Shown here one piece after another: positions 55,135 through 63,970 of a DNA stretch of 64,000 nt. The notes beneath the pieces were generated by a model. The model was given only the letters and a program-made list of their open reading frames with translations, made no database searches and was not told where the DNA came from. Position 1 is the stretch's first letter. Each line of letters starts with the position of its first letter. This DNA is from a bacterium (GTDB lineage Bacteria; Bacillota; Bacilli; Lactobacillales; Streptococcaceae), in contig CAJNBY010000008.1 in assembly GCA_905221125.1 (NCBI GenBank), positions 15,117-79,116 on the forward strand, read 5' to 3'. The translations under genes were made by a program, and so were the position numbers.

Positions 55135-56013
55135 TTATTCTTTAATAATAATATAAACTCCAGCAATGACGACAAGTGATGTGATAATTGTCAGCATATC
55201 TAGCGGTGCACCCAAGAAAACAACTGCGAACAAGACAGTCCAAACTACATAGCTCACGTTCAAGCCTGTAGCCTTGGCTGGTTGCAAGCGATTGATAGCG
55301 ATATAATAAGCCAAGTAGGAAATCATATCAAAGGCTGCAAAGACAATCATGAGACCTAGCAATTGCCCATTGGCCACTTCAGCAAATGACTGATGAGAGA
55401 AGAGCACAATCACAAGATAGGACAAGAATGAAGTCACTTGACGAATCAAGAGGGCTTCGATTTCACTCAGTTCACTTTCCATGGCAAAAGAGCTAAGCAC
55501 ACTCTCACTTCCCCATGCAATAGCACAAACTAAAGCACAGAGAATCCCAATGTAGAAAGAATTAACCTGTTCAACCTTATAGGTCTGAGCAATTATCCCT
55601 CCAATAATCAAGACAATCCCAAACACAGTATTTTTCGAAATCTTGTGCTTCAAAAAGAAGAAAGCCAATAAAACAGAAATTGCAGGGTAGATAGCCGATA
55701 CAGATGAAGCTAAGGAACTTCCGATATACTTAACCGCATAAAGATTGGCCTGCATACCGATTGGACCTGCTAGCAAGGCTCCGATGATAACACTGACATT
55801 GCGAATATTTAAGAAAATTGAGAGACGAACTTTTCCTTCTTTTACCAAAAGAAAAGCTAGTAAGATAAAGATACTCAAGAAATCATGAGCAGCGGCCACC
55901 ACAAAGGGCGACAAATCTGTAAAAATTGAAAAGATGTAAGCACTAATTGTTAGACCTAAGCCCCAGAAAATACCTGAGAGTAGACCAAAAGAAACTCCAT
56001 TTTTATTTTTCAT
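55135..56013 (-). CDS. licB: choline transporter LicB (EamA/DMT family)
   Basis: This 292-residue protein with ten predicted membrane segments belongs to the drug/metabolite transporter superfamily, with two internal EamA repeats (GLLSGIFWGLGLTISAYIF; ALVCAIAWGSESVLSSFAM). In this position it imports choline for the lic pathway. It overlaps licA by 11 bases and precedes licC by 11. Confidence 0.94.
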   Translation of the reverse strand: MKNKNGVSFGLLSGIFWGLGLTISAYIFSIFTDLSPFVVAAAHDFLSIFILLAFLLVKEGKVRLSIFLNIRNVSVIIGALLAGPIGMQANLYAVKYIGSSLASSVSAIYPAISVLLAFFFLKHKISKNTVFGIVLIIGGIIAQTYKVEQVNSFYIGILCALVCAIAWGSESVLSSFAMESELSEIEALLIRQVTSFLSYLVIVLFSHQSFAEVANGQLLGLMIVFAAFDMISYLAYYIAINRLQPAKATGLNVSYVVWTVLFAVVFLGAPLDMLTIITSLVVIAGVYIIIKE

Positions 56014-56872
56014 CTAAACCTCCATAATATGACAAACCTTTAACAGCTCTTTGGTAACGATTTACACCATAGTCACCAAAATCTGCACCTTGCTCTTCTT
56101 TGTAGACTGTCCATAGACTCCAAATAGTATCTTGTAAAATTTTATAAATGGCAATCTTTTCACGAGAGACAGGTGTTTGCTCACTCTCATAGTGAGACAA
56201 GAAGTCTTCTTCCTCTTGACGAGTGAATTCAGACTCTAAAAAGAGAGCAGCCAGATCCCACATTGGATCGTTCATTGATGAATATTCCCAGTCAATCAGA
56301 TAAAGTCGTCCTTGTGGTGATTCGATAAAGTTTTCAGGCACCAAATCGATATGACAAGATTTTCTGTCAACACCTAAGTCAGCCAGTCTTTTCTCTAGGG
56401 AGAAGACTTCTTCTCGAACAGCTTCATAGTTGGCATAAGGAATTTTTTCTTCAATCAAGGATTCGTATTTCTTGATTTCTTCAAAAGGAGCAAATTCTCC
56501 TCTTAATTCCTTACCAGACGCATGAATGGTTTGTAAAATTGGAGCAATTTTATCAAATTTAGTCTTGATTGTATTTGAATCAAGCGTGATTGCAGATTCG
56601 ATATACTCATTTACTTTGATACCAGCTTCAATATCAAAAAGATAATTTTTGACATCTAAGTCTAAATCCTTTAGTAGTTCCAGATTGTACTTTTCATCTT
56701 GACGATTGATCAGCTTTTCTGTCCCTTTACCAAAGAATTTAACAATGTATTGCTTATTTGTAGTTTTGGCCAAATAGTTTTGATTGGTCATTCCCCCCAG
56801 TTGTTCAACACTGAGGACTTCCTCTTCTTCACTAAGTAGGGAAGAAATTTTTTCTTTAATGATTTTCTCCAC
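56003..56872 (-). CDS. licA: choline kinase
   Basis: LicA (Pck) phosphorylates imported choline with ATP. The 289-residue protein has the choline kinase/APH fold: GGMTNQNYLAKTTNKQYIVKFFG (ATP loop, about residues 25-47), the catalytic loop CHIDLVPENFIESPQGRLYLIDWEYSSMNDPMWDLAALFLE (about residues 177-217), with HxDxxxxN and the metal aspartate in IDWEY. It follows tarJ by 16 bases. Confidence 0.95.
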   Translation of the reverse strand: MEKIIKEKISSLLSEEEEVLSVEQLGGMTNQNYLAKTTNKQYIVKFFGKGTEKLINRQDEKYNLELLKDLDLDVKNYLFDIEAGIKVNEYIESAITLDSNTIKTKFDKIAPILQTIHASGKELRGEFAPFEEIKKYESLIEEKIPYANYEAVREEVFSLEKRLADLGVDRKSCHIDLVPENFIESPQGRLYLIDWEYSSMNDPMWDLAALFLESEFTRQEEEDFLSHYESEQTPVSREKIAIYKILQDTIWSLWTVYKEEQGADFGDYGVNRYQRAVKGLSYYGGLDEK

Positions 56873-56888
56873 AATTAACCTCCAGTTC

Positions 56889-57911
56889 TTATACTTCCCA
56901 CTTAAACACGGTTTTAAAAGCTGTGTTTAAGTCAGTCGCAAAGACACGGTGAATATCTTTAATTTCTCTTACAGGTTCTTCTAGATAAAGGATATTTTTA
57001 AGACGATTGGCAAATTTCTTGACTTCCATCATTTGGATGGCATTTTCAAAATCAATGCGACCAGAACGAGAGGAACCAACCAAGAGCAAGCCTTTTTCTA
57101 AGGCATCGCGTGTATTGATGTTGACTTTATACTCGCTAACTCCCATCATAAGGATTGTTCCCTGAGGACGAATGTAGCGAATCAAGTCATTAATAGCTGG
57201 TCCAGTACCATCCCCACCACAACACTCAAAAGCATGGTCAAAGGCCAAATCTTCAGGAATATTATCAGTGATATAGCATTCTTTGGCAAATGAGAAGAGT
57301 TCCAATTTTTCCCAATGACGACCAATAACCACAATCTCTGCTTCTGGCAAAGTATAGTTGATAATATTGGCAACCACAAATGCTAAACTTCCATCTCCGA
57401 TAACGGCGATTCGATCCCGCTTGCTATGAGCAAGAGTCAATAGACGATTCATAGCATGCATGCCGACACTGACAAACTCTGTAATCGCTGCAACCGTGTC
57501 TTCAATGGCATCATAAGCCACCACACGATCTTTAGGGAGAGAAACAAACTCTCTCATAAAGCCATCAAAGCCACTAGACAAGAAATGGGTCCCTGTCATG
57601 TAGTTTTCATAGAATTCTTCATCACTCTGCATAGGAGGCTGATTGGGAATCATGACAACTTTTTGCCCAACCTCGTAGGTTCCTGTCGGATCAGAAATAA
57701 CGGTTCCACATGACTCGTGAATCATTGCCATTGGAAGCTTTTTATTCAAAATCTTTGGATCACGTTTTCCTTGGTAGTAACGCTGATCCGCATGACAGAC
57801 AGCCATGTAGTTGGGACGGATAAGGATATGATTTTCTTGGTCAATAGCCTCTTCCTGGTATTTGACATTGATAAACTTAGGCTTAGTTAGTTGATAAATT
57901 TGATTAATCAT
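56889..57911 (-). CDS. tarJ: ribulose-5-phosphate reductase TarJ
   Basis: TarJ reduces ribulose 5-phosphate to ribitol 5-phosphate for the ribitol phosphate units of pneumococcal-type teichoic acids. The 340-residue medium-chain (zinc alcohol) dehydrogenase has RPNYMAVCHADQRYYQGKRD (zinc cysteine), PMAMIHESCGTV, and a Rossmann segment AVIGDGSLAFVVANIINYTLPEAEIVVIGRH. The frame starts at 57929, inside tarI, but ATG 57911 (MINQIYQLTKPKF) is 4 bases after the tarI stop codon and is the natural start. Confidence 0.94.
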   Translation of the reverse strand: MINQIYQLTKPKFINVKYQEEAIDQENHILIRPNYMAVCHADQRYYQGKRDPKILNKKLPMAMIHESCGTVISDPTGTYEVGQKVVMIPNQPPMQSDEEFYENYMTGTHFLSSGFDGFMREFVSLPKDRVVAYDAIEDTVAAITEFVSVGMHAMNRLLTLAHSKRDRIAVIGDGSLAFVVANIINYTLPEAEIVVIGRHWEKLELFSFAKECYITDNIPEDLAFDHAFECCGGDGTGPAINDLIRYIRPQGTILMMGVSEYKVNINTRDALEKGLLLVGSSRSGRIDFENAIQMMEVKKFANRLKNILYLEEPVREIKDIHRVFATDLNTAFKTVFKWEV

Positions 57912-57915
57912 TTTA

Positions 57916-58623
57916 CTAGTCTTTCTCAATCATACTTTTTGCAATCTTCAAGTCTGTCACTGTTGTGATTTTCAGATTTGAGTATTCACCCTTGGCCAAG
58001 GCCACATCTTTTCCTTTAATCACAAAGATTTTACATGCGTCTGTTAAGATTTCCTTCTCTTCAGCAGAGAGAGAGCCGTAAAGGTCCATGAAGTCCTTGC
58101 AACGGAATGTTTGAGGTGTTTGTCCTTGATAAAGGTGAGCACGATTTGGAATATCTGTAATGAATCGACCATTGGTACTTTCAACGATAGTATCAACCGC
58201 TTCAACTACTGTGTCCACTGCGTCATGATTTTGAGCAAGTTTGATATTGTCTTGAATCATGCGAAGTGTAATAAATGGACGAACAGAATCGTGGGTAACA
58301 ACGATATCCTCTGGAGTAAGCGGACGATAAGCATCAATGGCTTCAATGATTTTCTCAATACTTGTATTGCGGTCAGCACCACCCTTTGTAATGATGATAC
58401 GTTCCTTATGAAGAGGCAGATATTTATCTACAAGATCTTCTGCATGAGAAACCCAGTCTCCATGAACACCAACCACAATTTTTTCAATGCTTGGTTCCAA
58501 GACAAATTTTTCAATTGTATGAATCAGAATAGGTCGATCACCTAGCTCTAAAAATTGTTTTGGCAAGTTACTGATTCCCATGCGTGTGCCAGTTCCACCG
58601 GCAAGAATTCCTGCATAAATCAT
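57916..58623 (-). CDS. tarI: ribitol-5-phosphate cytidylyltransferase TarI
   Basis: TarI makes CDP-ribitol from CTP and ribitol 5-phosphate. The 235-residue IspD-like protein has AGILAGGTGTRMGISNLPKQFLELGDRPIL (residues 4-33), THDSVRPFITLRMI (about residues 105-118) and GQTPQTFR. It is first in the lic1 operon. Two promoters lie upstream: a near one (P2) and a distant one (P1) carrying the CiaR repeat. Confidence 0.95.
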   Translation of the reverse strand: MIYAGILAGGTGTRMGISNLPKQFLELGDRPILIHTIEKFVLEPSIEKIVVGVHGDWVSHAEDLVDKYLPLHKERIIITKGGADRNTSIEKIIEAIDAYRPLTPEDIVVTHDSVRPFITLRMIQDNIKLAQNHDAVDTVVEAVDTIVESTNGRFITDIPNRAHLYQGQTPQTFRCKDFMDLYGSLSAEEKEILTDACKIFVIKGKDVALAKGEYSNLKITTVTDLKIAKSMIEKD

Positions 58624-58664
58624 CTATTTTCTCCTTTGTCTTACTAAAAAAACTTATTCTCTCT

Positions 58665-58673
58665 ATTATACCA
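58665..58673 (-). promoter_or_regulatory. lic1 promoter P2
   Basis: The minus strand reads TGGTATAAT, a consensus extended -10, about 42 bases before tarI. It would serve as the constitutive promoter. Confidence 0.75.
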
Positions 58674-58759
58674 CAATCTAGCCCTATCATGAAAGAAATA
58701 CTAGACCTCCCTTTCTAGAATAGGAGGGTTAAGCAGTTCTATTATTCAAAGAAACTAGC

Positions 58760-58807
58760 CCATTTCTAGTAATAACCAGGAATTCTGTAGTCATTACTAA
58801 TAAATGG
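58760..58807 (-). promoter_or_regulatory. long hairpin in the lic1 P1 leader
   Basis: CCATTT/AAATGG and TAGTAAT/ATTACTA arms, with one mismatch between them, form a ~14-pair stem around an 18-20-base loop containing a CAG/CTG mini-stem. Only the P1 transcript carries it. No T-run follows on the minus strand. Confidence 0.4.
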
Positions 58808-58829
58808 CTGTGAAATTTTAGAGTTCTTC

Positions 58830-58862
58830 AGAATAATATACTTTCCTTAAAGAAAACTTAAA
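58830..58862 (-). promoter_or_regulatory. lic1 promoter P1 with CiaR direct repeat
   Basis: The minus strand reads TTTAAG-TTTTC-TTTAAG (complement of 58846-58862), the exact CiaR repeat TTTAAG-N5-TTTAAG. TATTCT lies 10 bases downstream as the -10. CiaR-dependent lic transcription is known in pneumococcus. Confidence 0.82.
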
Positions 58863-58897
58863 ATAAAACTTTGAGACTTCAAAGTGATTGCTTGACT

Positions 58898-59004
58898 TAT
58901 ACTCAATGAAAATCAAAAAGCAAACTAGGAAGCTAGCCGTAAGCTGTACTTGAGTACGGTAAGGCGACGCTGACGTGGTTTGAATTTGATTTTCGAAGAG
59001 TATT
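58898..59004 (-). repeat. BOX element, A-C form without boxB
   Basis: Read on the minus strand it begins ATACTCTTCGAAAATCAAAT and ends TTTGATTTTCATTGAGTATA. boxA and boxC are joined directly, with no boxB, about 107 bases. It shares its termini with the longer BOX at 41782-42023. Confidence 0.92.
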
Positions 59005-59035
59005 ACTGCCCTTCATTTCTTATTAGCTGACTTTA

Positions 59036-59044
59036 TGATATAAT
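59036..59044 (+). promoter_or_regulatory. extended -10 promoter of tacF-licD1-licD2
   Basis: TGATATAAT is a consensus extended -10, 20 bases before the tacF start codon. Confidence 0.75.
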
Positions 59045-59063
59045 GAAAAACGAGGTAAATTGA

Positions 59064-60551
59064 ATGAAAAGTATAAAATTAAACGCTCTATCTTACATGG
59101 GAATTCGTGTCTTAAATATTATTTTTCCCATCTTAACTGGTACCTACGTCGCGCGTGTCTTGGACCGAACTGACTATGGTTACTTCAACTCAGTCGACAC
59201 AATTTTGTCATTTTTCTTACCCTTTGCGACTTATGGGGTCTATAACTACGGTTTACGGGCCATCAGTAATGTCAAGGATAACAAAAAAGATCTGAATAGA
59301 ACCTTCTCTAGTCTTTTTTATTTGTGCATAGCTTGTACAATTTTGACCACTGCAGTCTATATCCTAGCCTATCCTCTCTTCTTTACCGATAATCCAATCG
59401 TCAAAAAGGTCTACCTTGTTATGGGGATTCAACTCATTGCCCAGATTTTTTCAATCGAATGGGTCAATGAAGCTCTGGAAAATTACAGTTTTCTCTTTTA
59501 CAAAACAGCCTTCATCCGTATCCTGATGTTGGTCTCTATTTTCCTTTTTGTTAAAAATGAGCACGATATTGTTGTCTATACACTGGTGATGAGTTTATCG
59601 ACACTGATTAACTACCTGATTAGTTATTTTTGGATAAAAAGAGACATCAAACTTGTTAAAATTCACCTAAGTGATTTTAAACCACTCTTTCTTCCTCTGA
59701 CAGCCATGTTGGTCTTTGCCAATGCCAATATGCTCTTCACTTTTTTAGATCGCCTCTTCCTCGTTAAAACAGGGATTGATGTCAACGTTAGTTACTACAC
59801 CATGGCTCAACGAATTGTGACAGTTATAGCTGGGGTTGTAACAGGTGCAATTGGAGTGAGTGTGCCTCGTCTCAGTTACTATTTGGGTAAAGGAGACAAA
59901 GAAGCCTATGTTTCTCTGGTTAATAGAGGTAGTCGAATCTTTAACTTCTTTATCATTCCACTCAGTTTCGGACTCATGGTTTTAGGACCAAATGCTATCC
60001 TACTTTACGGTAGTGAAAAATATATCGGAGGCGGTATCTTAACCTCTCTCTTCGCTTTTCGTACGATTATCCTAGCACTAGATACCATTCTTGGTTCCCA
60101 AATTCTCTTTACAAATGGCTATGAAAAACGTATCACAGTTTACACAGTCTTTGCTGGGCTACTCAATTTGGGCTTAAATAGTCTCCTCTTTTTCAACAAT
60201 ATCGTGGTTCCTGAATACTACTTACTGACAACTATGCTATCAGAGGCCTCTCTACTTGTTTTCTATATCATTTTCATCCATAGAAAACAGCTCATCCACT
60301 TAGGACATATCTTTAGCTATACTGTTCGATACTCGCTCTTTTCACTTTCCTTTGTAGGAATTTATTTCCTGATTAATTTCTTGTATCCTGTGGATATGGT
60401 CATTAATTTGCCATTTTTGATTAATACTGGTTTGATTGTCTTGCTATCAGCCATCTCTTATATTGGTCTACTTGTCATTACCAAAGATAGCATTTTCTAT
60501 GAATTTTTAAACCATGTCCTAGCCTTAAAAAATAAGTTCAAAAGATCATAG
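59064..60551 (+). CDS. tacF: teichoic acid repeat-unit flippase TacF
   Basis: This 495-residue Wzx/MOP-type transporter has about 14 membrane segments (for example LNIIFPILTGTYVARVLDRTDYGYFN near the N terminus, then VDTILSFFLPFATYGVYNYGLRAIS). In pneumococcus TacF flips undecaprenyl-linked teichoic acid repeat units and imposes the need for choline-bearing chains; point changes in it allow choline-independent growth. I cannot judge the strain's choline dependence from sequence. It heads the lic2 operon; licD1 follows by 9 bases. Confidence 0.93.
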   Translation: MKSIKLNALSYMGIRVLNIIFPILTGTYVARVLDRTDYGYFNSVDTILSFFLPFATYGVYNYGLRAISNVKDNKKDLNRTFSSLFYLCIACTILTTAVYILAYPLFFTDNPIVKKVYLVMGIQLIAQIFSIEWVNEALENYSFLFYKTAFIRILMLVSIFLFVKNEHDIVVYTLVMSLSTLINYLISYFWIKRDIKLVKIHLSDFKPLFLPLTAMLVFANANMLFTFLDRLFLVKTGIDVNVSYYTMAQRIVTVIAGVVTGAIGVSVPRLSYYLGKGDKEAYVSLVNRGSRIFNFFIIPLSFGLMVLGPNAILLYGSEKYIGGGILTSLFAFRTIILALDTILGSQILFTNGYEKRITVYTVFAGLLNLGLNSLLFFNNIVVPEYYLLTTMLSEASLLVFYIIFIHRKQLIHLGHIFSYTVRYSLFSLSFVGIYFLINFLYPVDMVINLPFLINTGLIVLLSAISYIGLLVITKDSIFYEFLNHVLALKNKFKRS

Positions 60552-60560
60552 GAGTTTAAA

Positions 60561-61364
60561 ATGAAACAACTAACCATTGAAGATGCCAAACAAATTGAAT
60601 TAGAAATTTTGGATTATATTGATACTCTCTGTAAAAAGCACAATATCAACTATATTATTAACTACGGGACCCTGATTGGGGCAGTTCGACATGAGGGCTT
60701 TATCCCTTGGGACGACGATATTGATTTATCTATGCCTCGAGAAGACTATCAACGATTTATCAACATTTTTCAAAAGGAAAAAAGCAAATACAAACTCCTA
60801 TCCTTAGAGACAGATAAGAACTACTTTAATAACTTTATCAAAATCACCGATAGTACAACCAAAATAATCGATACTAGAAATACGAAAACCTATGAGTCTG
60901 GTGTTTTTATTGACATTTTCCCTATGGACCGGTTTGATGATCCTAAAGTCATTGATACTTGTTATAAACTGGAAAGCTTCAAACTTCTGTCTTTCAGCAA
61001 ACACAAAAATATCGTCTATAAAGACAGCATTTTAAAAGATTGGATACGAACAGCCTTTTGGTTTCTCCTTCGACCTGTTTCTCCTCGTTATTTTGCAAAT
61101 AAAATCGAGAAAGAAATTCAAAAATATAGTCGAGAGAATGGTCAGTATATGGCCTTTATCCCTTCTAAATTTAAGGAAAAAGAAGTCTTCCCAAGTGGTA
61201 CCTTTGACAACACAATTGATTTACCCTTTGAGAATTTGACCCTTCCTGCACCTGAAAAATTTGATACTATTTTGACTCAATTTTATGGGGATTATATGAC
61301 CTTGCCACCTGAAGAAAAACGCTTCTACAGTCATGAATTTCATGCCTACAAATTGGAGGATTAG
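60561..61364 (+). CDS. licD1: phosphocholine transferase LicD1
   Basis: LicD enzymes transfer phosphocholine from CDP-choline to GalNAc residues of the teichoic acid unit. The 267-residue protein has the LicD signature NYGTLIGAVRHEGFIPWDDDIDLSMPREDY (about residues 34-63), with acidic metal ligands in WDDDID, VFIDIFPMDRFDD (about 116-128) and a C-terminal FYGDYMTLPPEEKRFYSHEFHAY. It is followed after one base by licD2, a diverged tandem copy. Confidence 0.95.
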   Translation: MKQLTIEDAKQIELEILDYIDTLCKKHNINYIINYGTLIGAVRHEGFIPWDDDIDLSMPREDYQRFINIFQKEKSKYKLLSLETDKNYFNNFIKITDSTTKIIDTRNTKTYESGVFIDIFPMDRFDDPKVIDTCYKLESFKLLSFSKHKNIVYKDSILKDWIRTAFWFLLRPVSPRYFANKIEKEIQKYSRENGQYMAFIPSKFKEKEVFPSGTFDNTIDLPFENLTLPAPEKFDTILTQFYGDYMTLPPEEKRFYSHEFHAYKLED

Positions 61365-61365
61365 G

Positions 61366-62175
61366 ATGCAATATTTAGAAAAAGAAGAAATTAAAGAAAT
61401 TCAACTAGCCCTGCTAGATTATATTGATGAGACTTGTAAGAAACATAATATTCCTTATTTTCTCAGTTATGGAACCATGCTTGGAGCTATCCGCCACAAA
61501 GGTATGATTCCCTGGGACGATGATATTGATATTTCTCTCTATCGTGAAGATTACGAACGTTTATTGAAGATTATTGAGGAAGAAAATCACCCTCGCTACA
61601 AGGTTCTTTCCTACGATACCTCTTCTTGGTACTTCCATAATTTCGCATCTATTTTGGATACATCTACCGTTATCGAAGACCATGTCAAGTACAAGCGGCA
61701 TGACACTAGTCTCTTTATCGATGTCTTCCCAATTGATCGCTTTACAGATTTAAGCATTGTCGACAAGAGCTATAAGTATGTGGCCCTTCGTCAACTGGCT
61801 TATATCAAAAAATCACGCGCGGTTCACGGTGACAGCAAGTTAAAAGATTTTCTAAGATTATGTAGCTGGTACGCCCTCCGCTTTGTCAATCCTCGCTACT
61901 TTTACAAGAAAATTGATCGTCTAGTCAAGAATACTGCAACCAGCAATCCTCAATATGAAGGAGGAATTGGGATTGGTAAAGAAGGAATGAAAGAAGTCTT
62001 CCCAGTTGATACCTTTAAAGAACTCATCTTAACTGAGTTTGAAGGTCGTATGTTACCAGTTCCCAAAAAATATGATCAATTTTTAAGCCAGATGTATGGC
62101 GATTATATGACACCACCATCAAAAGAAATGCAAGAATGGTATAGTCATAGCATTAAAGCTTATCGTAAAAACTGA
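61366..62175 (+). CDS. licD2: phosphocholine transferase LicD2
   Basis: This 269-residue paralogue of LicD1 has the same motifs: SYGTMLGAIRHKGMIPWDDDIDISLYREDY, LFIDVFPIDRFTD and QMYGDYMTPPSKEMQEWYSHSIKAY. In pneumococcus the two LicD enzymes modify different GalNAc residues of each repeat. The frame opens at 61333 within licD1, but ATG 61366 has the GGAGGA site and gives the right N terminus (MQYLEKEEIKEIQLALLDYI). It ends the lic2 operon. Confidence 0.95.
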   Translation: MQYLEKEEIKEIQLALLDYIDETCKKHNIPYFLSYGTMLGAIRHKGMIPWDDDIDISLYREDYERLLKIIEEENHPRYKVLSYDTSSWYFHNFASILDTSTVIEDHVKYKRHDTSLFIDVFPIDRFTDLSIVDKSYKYVALRQLAYIKKSRAVHGDSKLKDFLRLCSWYALRFVNPRYFYKKIDRLVKNTATSNPQYEGGIGIGKEGMKEVFPVDTFKELILTEFEGRMLPVPKKYDQFLSQMYGDYMTPPSKEMQEWYSHSIKAYRKN

Positions 62176-62199
62176 TTGAGGACGTCATATAAACTACAG

Positions 62200-62333
62200 A
62201 GAGGCTGGGAAAAAGTCTTTAAAATCAAAAAACGCATAATATCAGGCATTGAAAAACTTGATACTATGCGTTTTATTGTGGGAAGATTTACTTCATTTTC
62301 TACTGAAATTGAGTGTTTTCCCAACCTCTTTTT
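62200..62333 (+). repeat. nested-palindrome element with terminator form downstream of licD2
   Basis: Outer arms 62200-62213 and 62316-62329 pair at 13 of 14 positions (AGAGG-TGGGAAAA type) and are followed by TTTTT. Inside, 62229-62244 and 62259-62274 form a second stem of 16 positions with one mismatch (AAAACGCATA/TATGCGTTTT). The size and terminator-like form suggest a SPRITE-type or other pneumococcal miniature repeat, but I could not confirm the family. It probably ends the lic2 transcript. Confidence 0.55.
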
Positions 62334-62416
62334 AGTATTTCATTTCATAAACCAACCACTACTATTATCACTTTATCAATCTTCAAGCTAATACTTAAGA
62401 CCTAATTTAAACAAGT

Positions 62417-63755
62417 TTAAAAAATATCGAAAAGAAGCTTGATATTTAGAATTGTTAAGATAATTGCAACTGCGTAACCTAGGATTGTGTTCCACTTGGC
62501 ATTAGTAAATTCTCCCATTAGTGACTTCTTAGAGGTCAAATAGATTAAAGGAAAGATTGAGAATGGAAGAGCGATTGACAGAAAGACCTGTGAGTAAACC
62601 AATAACTGATCCAAGGTCTTTTCTTGATGTCCAAATAAGACGGCGACTATAATCACAGGTAGCAAGGCAAAAATACGTGTACCGATACGGATAAGCCACT
62701 GAGGTAATTTCAGATGCAAGAAACCTTCCATGACAATCTATCTGTCCTGTCAAAGTTCCTGTAATGGTCGAATTTTGACCACTCGCTAAGAGAGCCAGAG
62801 CAAACAAAGTTGACAAAGTTGAGCTGGCTATCGCTCCTGCTATTGTCGAATCCTGTAAAGCATTGTACATTTGGGAGAATGCTGAAATTTCAGATGCATG
62901 ACCAAAAAAGAGGGAGGCACCCAAAATGAGCAACAAGGAATTGACAATAAAGGCTAAGGACAACTGAAGATTTGAATCCCAGGTCATAAAGCGCACTGCT
63001 TTTCGGACGTCCTTCTTATCTTTGTGGTTGATTTTCCTTGTTTGCGATAGGGATGAATGAAGATAGAGATTATGGGGCATGACTGTCGCTCCTACAATCC
63101 CTAAAGCCAAGGTCAATTGACTCTCATGTCCCGGAAGAGGACTTTCAAATAAAGTCGAAGTCGGTAAATAACCACTAAAGATTCCCTGAATACTTGGATT
63201 GGATAAAGCCACCAGATAAGAAAAAATACCTAATATAGTTAAGATAAGAGTCGTAACAATGGCTTCAATTTTTTTGAAGCCAAATTTCATCAACAACAAC
63301 AAAAGAAATACATCTAAAACGGTTAAGAGGATAGCAACCATAATCGGTATTTTAAACAAAAGATTTAAGGCGATCGCTGAACCTAAAACTTCAGCCAAGT
63401 CTGTCGCCATTAAAGCTAATTCTAAAATCACCCACAGACTATAGCGAAGCCACTTGGGAGCATGATGAGCTGTTGCCTGCGCTAGATCCATCCTAGTCAC
63501 GATACCGAGCTTTCCAGCCATCTGTTGTAGCTGCATGGCAATGATAGATGAGATCAAAATAACAAATAAGAGACTATACTTGTAAGAAGCACCACCAACT
63601 ACACTGGTAATCCAGTTCCCAGGGTCCATATAACCAACTGCTACAAGAGCGCCAGGTCCTAAAAATGCTTTTAGATTTTGCCAAAAATGATTGTTATTGG
63701 GAGTTTCAATAGATTGATTGATCTCAGAAAGAGAGACCTTTTTGTAAGAAGACAT
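62417..63755 (-). pseudogene. mntH: NRAMP-family manganese/iron transporter, frameshifted
   Basis: MntH is a proton-coupled Mn2+/Fe2+ importer with about 11 membrane segments. The N-terminal frame (63755 down to about 62744) has the NRAMP motifs [22 protein letters not shown] and [16 protein letters not shown]. After [15 protein letters not shown] the reading frame is lost; the rest ([20 protein letters not shown] to the end at 62417) continues in another frame. The cause is a tandem duplication of 4 bases (ATCTATCT, 62736-62743). Removing one copy restores GQIVMEGFL and a 444-residue protein. As written, the product loses its last third and ends in an unrelated tail. Confidence 0.88.
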
Positions 63756-63920
63756 CGGAATTTTACACTTTCTAATCTGTCTTTACTTTTTTAATGGATT
63801 TTTCGAAAATATAATGAAAATAGTTTCCCATTTCCAATTCATCCTTATTATATCACATTTTAGAATGATTCTTAAGGAAAGCATGATAGTTGAAATAAGC
63901 AACATCAGTATTGTAAAAGC
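63756..63920. other. mntH upstream region
   Basis: A TATAAT box read on the minus strand near 63847-63853 is a candidate promoter for mntH. I see no clear metal-regulator operator and no other gene. Confidence 0.4.
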
Positions 63921-63970
63921 GGCTCTATAATATTTGTAGTGGGTAAATCCCCTATAGATATTATGGAGCC
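63921..63970. repeat. imperfect palindrome, possibly a mobile-element end
   Basis: GGCTCTATAATATTTGTAG and CTATAGATATTATGGAGCC are 19-base arms (16 of 19 pair) around TGGGTAAATCCC. The GGCTCT start followed by GTAGTGGG resembles terminal repeats of ISL3-family insertion sequences as I remember them. No transposase is visible before the window ends. Confidence 0.35.

Larger units (their letters stand above)
58624..59063. other. divergent lic1/lic2 control region
   Basis: This gene-free stretch holds the lic1 promoters P2 (58665-58670) and P1 with its CiaR repeat (58830-58862), a leader hairpin (58760-58807), a short BOX element (58898-59004) and the tacF promoter (59036-59044). Confidence 0.85.
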
